A stretch of DNA of 13,287 nt. It comes from an uncultured Saprospiraceae bacterium (GTDB taxonomy: Bacteria; Bacteroidota; Bacteroidia; Chitinophagales; Saprospiraceae). Within the stretch, counting starts at the first letter, position 1; each line of letters starts with the position of its first letter. Position numbers and translations under genes: made by a program. Under the pieces are notes generated by a model. It did not search any database. It saw nothing but the letters and a program-made list of their open reading frames with translations, and had not been told where the DNA came from. The stretch is taken from the NCBI GenBank assembly GCA_937894165.1, contig CALCSX010000025.1:1-13287 (forward strand). The letters are read 5' to 3'. Positions 8,825-13,287 of the stretch are shown here, piece after piece.

Positions 8825-9760
8825 ATGAAATCTTTTCACCTGCTTTTTATTTTAATCCTGACCATTTTTCACTTTGCTTGCCATAGTCAGTCCTCCCAAT
8901 TAAAAGTAGAAAATATTCGCATCCTGGATGTTCCCAGCGCTTCCGGAATGACGAAAATGAAGGAGACTATTCTTGCAGTTGGTGATGATTCCCCATATCT
9001 GTTTTACCTGGATGAGAATTTTGAAGTGGTAAAATTTAGAGCAATTTCTTCTACAGAAGGTATTGCTAATGGTAAAGTTCCAAAAAAAATAAAGCCTGAT
9101 TTCGAGGCAATAGAATTTATAAATGAACATGAATTCATTATTTTCGGCTCAGGGTCTAAATCCCCTGTCAGAGATATTTTAATCACAGGAAACTTAGTTG
9201 ACACTACATTTCAGACCTATTCTTTGACTAACTTTTATCAACATTTAGCCACCTTAGACCCTATTACATCAGGAGAAATAAATATCGAAGGTGCTGCTTT
9301 TTATAGCGATACACTTTATTTGCTCAACAGGCTGAACAGTGTCATTATTTCCGTCAATTACCAAGAATTTTTAAGTTTTGTAATCGATCAGACTCCTTTG
9401 ACCACACTACAAACTTATGCCATCACACTGCCCTCCATTGGCGATATTCCTTCGGGATTCTCCGGCGCCACCATTGGCTTGAATCCGCCACACCTTATAT
9501 TTACGAGCTCAGTCGAAAATACCGGGGATGCCTACGCAGACGGGGAGATCCTGGGAAGCTTTGTTGGCATGGTTGATTTGAGACATTTAAATGATCGAGA
9601 TAAGTACACATTTGCACCCTTTGAGACTGAGGGGAAGCCTTTGAAAGTCGAGTCCGTGACCATTGACAAGATAAATCCCGACAATAGCATTCGTCTTCTC
9701 TTTTGCACCGATAGCGACGGCGGTGAATCAGTGCTTATAGAGGGGGATTTTATCAGATAG
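8825..9760 (+). CDS. Exported protein of unknown function, possible lipoprotein
   Basis: This is a 311-residue protein with a clear signal sequence (MKSFHLLFILILTIFHFACH). C19 could be a lipidated cysteine, although HFAC is not a canonical lipobox because -3 is His rather than Leu. The mature part is soluble and predicted to be mostly beta strands. Repeated short units such as ILAVGDDSPYLFYLDENFEVV, FEAIEFINEHEFIIFGSG, EGAAFYSDTLYLLNRLNS and KVESVTIDK suggest a beta-propeller similar in style to esterase-like phytase or SdiA-regulated proteins. I recall an uncharacterised Bacteroidota family of this type (possibly DUF6929) but cannot confirm it. It sits 89 bp after the permease on the same strand and before a repeat-bearing spacer, so it may be transcribed alone. 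CATATTTG at 8792-8799 is one mismatch from the -7 consensus TAnnTTTG, 25 bp before the ATG. No catalytic motif is recognised. Confidence 0.75.
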   Translation: MKSFHLLFILILTIFHFACHSQSSQLKVENIRILDVPSASGMTKMKETILAVGDDSPYLFYLDENFEVVKFRAISSTEGIANGKVPKKIKPDFEAIEFINEHEFIIFGSGSKSPVRDILITGNLVDTTFQTYSLTNFYQHLATLDPITSGEINIEGAAFYSDTLYLLNRLNSVIISVNYQEFLSFVIDQTPLTTLQTYAITLPSIGDIPSGFSGATIGLNPPHLIFTSSVENTGDAYADGEILGSFVGMVDLRHLNDRDKYTFAPFETEGKPLKVESVTIDKINPDNSIRLLFCTDSDGGESVLIEGDFIR

Positions 9761-9792
9761 AGAAAACTTTTAATCTTGATTTTTTAAATTTT

Positions 9793-9869
9793 GGGCGTTC
9801 CCTTGCAGGTCGGGTCATCCGCTTTACTTCGTTCGTTCCTCACTCGTGTTCGCTGCTACCCCTAACGCA
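9793..9869 (+). repeat. REP-like intergenic palindromic repeat of the Bacteroidota GGGCGTTCCC...TAACGC type
   Basis: The element begins GGGCGTTCCCTTGCAGGTCG and ends GCTGCTACCCCTAACGCA. Its ends can pair: GCGTT (9795-9799) with AACGC (9864-9868), and inside that GGGT (9812-9815) with ACCC (9858-9861). The interior carries CTTCGTTCGTTCCTCACTCG, a low-complexity CG/TT-rich run. From memory, intergenic elements with the same outer blocks and a variable centre recur in many Flavobacteriia and Cytophagia genomes. Copy number cannot be seen here, since only one copy lies in the window. The function is unknown; comparable repeats elsewhere are spread by REP-associated Y1 transposases, none of which is encoded here. 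The orientation given is arbitrary. Confidence 0.6.
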
Positions 9870-9925
9870 TTTGAAGACATTCAAGCCATTTATTCTCAGC
9901 ATGAAAGAGCGAATTACCTTTTAAA

Positions 9926-9995
9926 GTCCTGTCTTTCACAATTCCTTTTGAGGGTGACCGAAAAAGATCTTTTTAAAGACGCAGGACGTTTTTTT
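9926..9995 (+). terminator. Stem-loop followed by seven T residues; candidate terminator or end of a small RNA
   Basis: GTCCT+GTCTTT (9926-9936) pairs with AAAGAC+AGGAC (9975-9980 and 9983-9987), giving 11 bp interrupted by a 2-nt GC bulge. G and then seven T (9989-9995) follow directly, the layout of a Rho-independent terminator reading rightward. The 38-nt apical part is unusually long. It contains a perfect 14-bp palindrome AAAAAGATCTTTTT (9961-9974) and an alternative TCAC/GTGA pair. It lies 165 bp after the upstream stop codon and 114 bp before the next start, so it could end that transcript or a separate short RNA. Confidence 0.4.
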
Positions 9996-10109
9996 CGAGT
10001 CTATATATATGTAAATATTATTTAATATAAACATAGCTATTAACAATATAGTTATAATATTGAATAGTTTACATTTTCCTTAGTGCTTTAAACAACTCAA
10101 ACAAAATAT

Positions 10110-11075
10110 ATGCGTCCTATAGAAAGTACATCCGAAGGACCGGAAAAAAAATTCAAAATAAAACAATTGCCACAATTCCTGTGGGCAGCTGTAAAGTTAT
10201 GGAATTCCAACAACCCTTGGAGAATGGGGGCAGTGGTGGCTTATTTTGCCGTACTTTCCTTGCCTGGTCTCTTGGTTATTATTGTTAACACAGTGGGGGC
10301 TGTTTGGGGTCAAGAAATTATTGAAGGACAGATATCGGGTCAGATTTCAGCTGCCATTGGACCTAAGGCTGCAGAGTCCGTAATATCCATCCTTGAAAAC
10401 TCTCAGTCTGACAACCGTACCATTTTTGCCACCATTTTGGGAATAGCAGTACTTATTTTCGGTGCGACCGGGGTATTTTATCACCTGCAGCTTTCTATGA
10501 ATGAAATATGGAATGTCAAGACGGATCCCGATGCAGGAATATTAAAAGTGTTAAAAGACAGAGCTATCAGTTTGGCATTCGTGATGGTGATAATATTCCT
10601 GCTAATTATAAGTTTTGTAGCCTCGACTGCTTTGTCAGTATTAAATAATTATCTATCAGCCCTCTGGGAACCTGCCTATATTATTTTGGCACAGACCTTA
10701 GAGTTTGCTATTTCTACTGGAGTGCTGGGGTTGCTCTTTGTCTTAATATTCAAATTTATGCCTGATTTAAAAATAAAATGGAAATCAGTGTGGTTGGGTG
10801 GATTTATTACTGCCATTCTTTTTAATTTAGGTAAGCAATTATTGAGTTTCTACTTTGGTCAAGCAGAGCCTGCTTCTACCTATGGAGCAGCGGGATCAGT
10901 GGTACTTATACTGTTGTGGGTATCCTATTCATGTCTCATCCTTTTCTATGGAGCATCATTTACCCGAGTGATTGCCGAAAGGCTCAACCATAAGGTCGAA
11001 ACTAAAAAACAGTCGTTAATTGTTGAGGAGAGAGAAGTAGTGATAGAGAAGGGATCGGAAACTTCCAAAGACTAA
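10110..11075 (+). CDS. YihY/virulence factor BrkB family membrane protein
   Basis: This is a 321-residue integral inner-membrane protein with about six hydrophobic helices between residues 40 and 290 and a charged cytoplasmic tail (291-321). Family hallmarks are WRMGAVVAYFAVLSLPGLLV (37-56), IFGATGVFYHLQLSMNEIW (116-134), the KFMPDLKIKWKSVWLGGFIT stretch (215-234) and ASTYGAAGSVVLILLWVSYS (255-274). The family was once annotated as RNase BN, which is incorrect; its molecular role is still unsettled, with transport or envelope functions proposed. The ATG at 10110 is preceded by an A-rich leader without a Shine-Dalgarno sequence. It is the first gene of an apparent three-gene operon, with 17 bp to the next ATG, and the AT-rich spacer upstream should hold the promoter. 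The family call is secure; the function is not. Confidence 0.9.
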   Translation: MRPIESTSEGPEKKFKIKQLPQFLWAAVKLWNSNNPWRMGAVVAYFAVLSLPGLLVIIVNTVGAVWGQEIIEGQISGQISAAIGPKAAESVISILENSQSDNRTIFATILGIAVLIFGATGVFYHLQLSMNEIWNVKTDPDAGILKVLKDRAISLAFVMVIIFLLIISFVASTALSVLNNYLSALWEPAYIILAQTLEFAISTGVLGLLFVLIFKFMPDLKIKWKSVWLGGFITAILFNLGKQLLSFYFGQAEPASTYGAAGSVVLILLWVSYSCLILFYGASFTRVIAERLNHKVETKKQSLIVEEREVVIEKGSETSKD

Positions 11076-11092
11076 TCTTAAATTATAAAACC

Positions 11093-12172
11093 ATGACACC
11101 GAAACGCAAAAAGATTTATATAATCTTACTTATCATTTTAATAATTCTAGTTGCATTAAGGATCGCATTGCCTTACATTGCCAAGAATTACATTAACAAA
11201 CAACTTGATAATATTGAAGGATACCATGCTTCCATTGAAAGTCTCGATATGAGCTTATATCGTGGAGCCTTCGGAATTGGAGACCTACTCATTTATGAAG
11301 AAGCATCAGCCTCCCCTGATTCACCTTTTGTAAGACTACCCCGTCTAGATTTCAATATTGACTGGAGAGCATTATTCAAAGGGAAGATAGTTTCACAAGT
11401 CTATCTCGACGGACTGGAGGTGAATTTCACCAAGTACAAGGAGGAAACTACCCTTGAAGAAGATCCAAGGATCAATTTCGCTGAGGAATTACAGGAAATG
11501 AACCCTATAGAGATTAACAAATTGGAAATTACCAATGCGAAGATTGCTTACAAAGATCCTACTTCCTCCCCAACTGTCAATGTTTTTTTCGACAATTTCA
11601 ATCTATATGCCAATAATCTCACGAATGTTCAGAATCCTGATATAGCCTTACCCGCAAATATAAAGATAAACTCAAAAGCCATGGGCAAAGGCAGTATGGC
11701 CATTTTTGCTGATTTAAATATTTTGAAAGCAATACCTGATTTTGATATAAATGTGTCCTTTGAGGAAATTGACTTGGTACGATTCAATGAATTTATGGAA
11801 GCTTACGCCGATCTCAACTTAGAAAGTGGTACATTCAATGTATACGCTGAAACTGTGGGCAAGGATGGGGCTGTGACAGGATATGTAAAACCGGTAATTG
11901 AGGACTTTTCAGTAGACACTGATCAAGAAGATAGAACTTTTTTTGAAAGGGTTTATGAAGGGGCTGTAGATATAGCTGCTGACATTCTTGAAAACAGAGA
12001 AAAAGACAGAATAGCTTCCAGAGTTGAAATTGATGGGAATATCAACAATGTGGAAACTGATATCTGGCAAACTGTATTTAGCTTACTTCGGAATGCCTTC
12101 ATAGAAGCCTATTCTAAAGAGATTGAAAACGCAATTAATTTTGGGACTGAAAACCCTGATGAAAACCAATAA
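11093..12172 (+). CDS. DUF748 / AsmA-like single-span envelope protein
   Basis: This is a 359-residue protein with a basic N-terminus, one membrane helix (about residues 8-28) and a large periplasmic part made mainly of beta strands. The layout matches DUF748/AsmA-like proteins: YINKQLDNIEGYHASIESLD (33-52), then FVRLPRLDFNIDWRALFKGK (79-98), then VYLDGLEVNF and IEINKLEITNAKIAYKDP (139-156). This is the alternating pattern of AsmA-type repeats. A possible amphipathic helix rich in Glu, Arg and Lys lies at 281-308. AsmA/TamB-like relatives bridge the membranes and are linked to lipid transport or outer-membrane homeostasis; a role here is inference. The gene is 17 bp after yihY-like and 6 bp before the MscS gene, so the three are almost certainly one transcript. 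The start is right after the spacer and gives the membrane anchor directly. Confidence 0.75.
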   Translation: MTPKRKKIYIILLIILIILVALRIALPYIAKNYINKQLDNIEGYHASIESLDMSLYRGAFGIGDLLIYEEASASPDSPFVRLPRLDFNIDWRALFKGKIVSQVYLDGLEVNFTKYKEETTLEEDPRINFAEELQEMNPIEINKLEITNAKIAYKDPTSSPTVNVFFDNFNLYANNLTNVQNPDIALPANIKINSKAMGKGSMAIFADLNILKAIPDFDINVSFEEIDLVRFNEFMEAYADLNLESGTFNVYAETVGKDGAVTGYVKPVIEDFSVDTDQEDRTFFERVYEGAVDIAADILENREKDRIASRVEIDGNINNVETDIWQTVFSLLRNAFIEAYSKEIENAINFGTENPDENQ

Positions 12173-12178
12173 ATCATA

Positions 12179-12808
12179 ATGGACACAAATAATTTATTTA
12201 ACGAATTGATCGAAAAACTGGAGGGCTGGTTAGTCACATTCGTGAGAATGCTGCCGAATATTGCTATAGCGTTATTGATACTTGTTATAGTCTTCTTTGC
12301 CGCACGATTGATTCGAAGAGTTACAAAAAATCAATTAATAAAATTTAGGGTTGATACAACCATTAGTGGATTCCTCTCCAGGATTTTATTCCTATTTATA
12401 ATTATTATTGGGTTTATGGTCGCTTTATCGGTCCTGAATTTGACAGGTACAGTCACCTCTATCTTAGCAGGATTAGGAATTCTGGGTTTAGCGCTGGGCT
12501 TTGCATTTCAAGATACGGCAGCGAATTTTATGTCGGGAATATACATCACTTTCAAGCAACCATATGCTGTCGGGGATGTCATTGAAACGATGAATGGAAC
12601 GATGGGGAATGTAACGGATATTAATTTGAGAGTTACCAAAATAAAGACCTTTGATGGGCCGATAGTATATGTACCCAACCGATTTCTTTTTCAAGAAGAT
12701 TTCACTAATTTTACTGAGAATGGTTCGAGAAGATTAAAATTGTCCTGTGGCGTGAGCTATGGGGATGACTTGGAAAAAGTGGAAAAGATAGCCATTGAAG
12801 CGCTGTAA
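12179..12808 (+). CDS. MscS-family mechanosensitive channel, cut by an in-frame TAA after 209 codons
   Basis: The predicted product has three membrane helices: about 25-47, about 65-86 and the pore helix about 90-125 (GTVTSILAGLGILGLALGFA, then FQDTAANFMSG). The upper beta domain of MscS follows, QPYAVGDVIE to VYVPNRFLFQEDFTNFTENG (127-182). MscS channels open on membrane tension and release solutes during osmotic downshift. The frame stops at TAA 12806-12808, in the middle of the cytoplasmic vestibule (VEKIAIEAL, then stop). E. coli MscS has 286 residues and the undisrupted version here would have 304. The product as written keeps the pore but lacks the C-terminal alpha/beta domain and the end beta barrel, so it may not assemble. 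It follows the DUF748 gene by 6 bp at the end of the operon. Family identity is certain; whether this is a working gene is doubtful. Confidence 0.85.
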   Translation: MDTNNLFNELIEKLEGWLVTFVRMLPNIAIALLILVIVFFAARLIRRVTKNQLIKFRVDTTISGFLSRILFLFIIIIGFMVALSVLNLTGTVTSILAGLGILGLALGFAFQDTAANFMSGIYITFKQPYAVGDVIETMNGTMGNVTDINLRVTKIKTFDGPIVYVPNRFLFQEDFTNFTENGSRRLKLSCGVSYGDDLEKVEKIAIEAL

Positions 12809-13093
12809 GATGCGCCAGGTAGAATCTCAACAGAGGAAATCACAGTACATTGGACAGAATTTGGTGATAGTTCCATTAATTTTACTGTGAATATTTGGCT
12901 GGATTATACCCGAGAGAATAAAGCTTTTATCACAGCCAAAAACTATAGTATAAAGAAGTTGAAACAAGCTTTCGACGACAACGATATCATGATTCCATTC
13001 CCTATCAGAACACTTGATTTTGGTATTAAAGGAGGAGTTCCTTTCAACGAAAATATATCCAAAGTGGATTTTGCAGGTAGAACTAAGGAATAG
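12809..13093 (+). pseudogene. C-terminal part of the same MscS gene, separated by a nonsense codon
   Basis: Directly after the TAA, in the same frame, 94 sense codons run to TAG (13091-13093) without another stop. They encode PGRISTEEITVHWTEFGDSS, INFTVNIWLDYT and IPFPIRTLDFGIKGG, the usual C-terminal vestibule motifs of MscS. A single change at the first or second base of one codon would restore the full-length protein; AAA, CAA and GAA are the simplest ancestral codons. A GTG at 12887 could nominally start a 68-residue fragment, but no separate gene is credible because it cuts inside the conserved domain. Recent nonsense mutation, readthrough or a sequencing error all fit. Confidence 0.8.
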
Positions 13094-13137
13094 ATTTTAA
13101 TTCAAACTTATTTTTACCCTCAATTGCTTTACATCAT

Positions 13138-13287
13138 GGTGCCATTAGGCACCTAATGTGGGTAGAAAATAAAATAGGATATTTGTCCGGTGCCCGTAGA
13201 TACCGAATAATGTCGCTAGTTCATTTTAATTATAATGCATCAAATGACCTCGGATGAGGTCAAATTATGTTAGAAAAAACCAGTAGA
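13138..13287. repeat. Tandem array of at least three short-hairpin units, possibly continuing past the right edge
   Basis: Unit 1 is GGTGCC-ATTA-GGCACC (13138-13153) followed by TAATGTGGGTAGAAAA (13154-13169). Unit 2 is GGTGCC-CGTA-GATACC (13189-13204) followed by GAATAATGTCGCTAG (13205-13219), with a degenerate right arm. Unit 3 is TGACCTC-GGAT-GAGGTCA (13245-13262) followed by AATTATGTTAGAAAA (13263-13277). The units repeat every 51 and then 57 bp. All have a 4-nt loop and a related AT-rich tail ending in a TAG or TAGAAAA motif. Arms differ between units 1 and 3, yet each is perfectly self-complementary. CATCA precedes units 1 and 3. The array follows the MscS remnant by 44 bp; no coding frame crosses it. 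Confidence 0.6.

Larger units (their letters stand above)
9761..10109. other. 349-bp intergenic region without a gene
   Basis: No credible ORF lies here on either strand. From left to right it holds a short T/A-rich tail after the previous stop, a 77-bp REP-like repeat (9793-9869), about 55 bp with a weak TTGAA/TTCAA hairpin, a stem-loop followed by seven T residues (9926-9995), and about 110 bp of very AT-rich DNA before the YihY gene. That last stretch contains a 6-bp inverted repeat CAATAT/ATATTG (10044-10062) and probably the operon promoter, but I see no clean TAnnTTTG box. The repeat is visibly richer in G and C than the AT-rich DNA after it. Confidence 0.7.

Noticed and set aside
10044..10062. 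CAATAT/ATATTG inverted repeat upstream of the YihY gene as an operator
   Set aside because: Six AT-rich pairs in very AT-rich DNA are expected by chance.
12806..12808. Stop-codon reassignment (TAA read as sense) to explain the MscS break
   Set aside because: Other genes here, such as the amidase and the DUF748 gene, end normally at TAA, so a changed genetic code is not supported.
12887..13093. Independent small gene starting at GTG 12887
   Set aside because: It is in the same frame as MscS and starts inside its conserved C-terminal domain; it is the remainder of that gene.
1..13287. CRISPR array, transposase, phage, toxin-antitoxin, tRNA or rRNA genes
   Set aside because: None were seen on either strand. 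The tandem units at the right edge are too few and too divergent in sequence and have internal hairpins without spacer-like constant repeats, so they are not a CRISPR array.

Overview
The window looks like chromosomal DNA from a member of the Bacteroidota, most likely a Cytophagales-type marine or environmental bacterium. The evidence is AT-rich DNA, start codons preceded by A-rich leaders rather than Shine-Dalgarno sequences, and a divergent LptD / amidase / MCE cluster that I know from this phylum. The genus assignment is inference. Almost all genes concern the cell envelope or membrane.

Region 1 (1-4645): a long outer-membrane LPS-assembly protein gene (lptD-like) runs leftward off the window edge. 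It is transcribed away from a rightward pair, a zinc N-acetylmuramoyl-L-alanine amidase with a C-terminal SPOR-like segment and an MCE/MlaD-type lipid-transport protein. Only 50 bp separate the divergent starts. Region 2 (4697-8735): a leftward GT-C (ArnT/GT39-like) membrane glycosyltransferase with an extra C-terminal beta-rich module converges on the MCE gene. It diverges from a rightward SLC13-family permease that carries two RCK_C (TrkA_C) domains. Their shared 163-bp spacer holds a strong 12-bp inverted repeat. Region 3 (8825-10109): an exported protein of unknown function is followed by a 349-bp spacer containing a 77-bp REP-like intergenic repeat and a separate stem-loop with a T tract.

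Region 4 (10110-13093): a compact rightward operon encodes a YihY/BrkB-family membrane protein, a DUF748/AsmA-like single-span protein and an MscS-type mechanosensitive channel. The channel frame is broken by one in-frame TAA after codon 209. The other 95 codons continue intact in the same frame and still match the MscS C-terminal domain. Region 5 (13094-13287): downstream of the operon are three tandem units, each a short hairpin with a 4-nt loop followed by a shared AAT-TGT-GTAGAAAA-like tail. The hairpin arms differ between units while pairing is mostly kept, and the third unit abuts the right edge, so the array may continue.

There is no phage, transposase, CRISPR, tRNA or rRNA in the window. 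The least explained features are the tandem hairpin array at the right edge, the REP-like repeat plus stem-loop at 9793-9996, and the nonsense-interrupted MscS gene.
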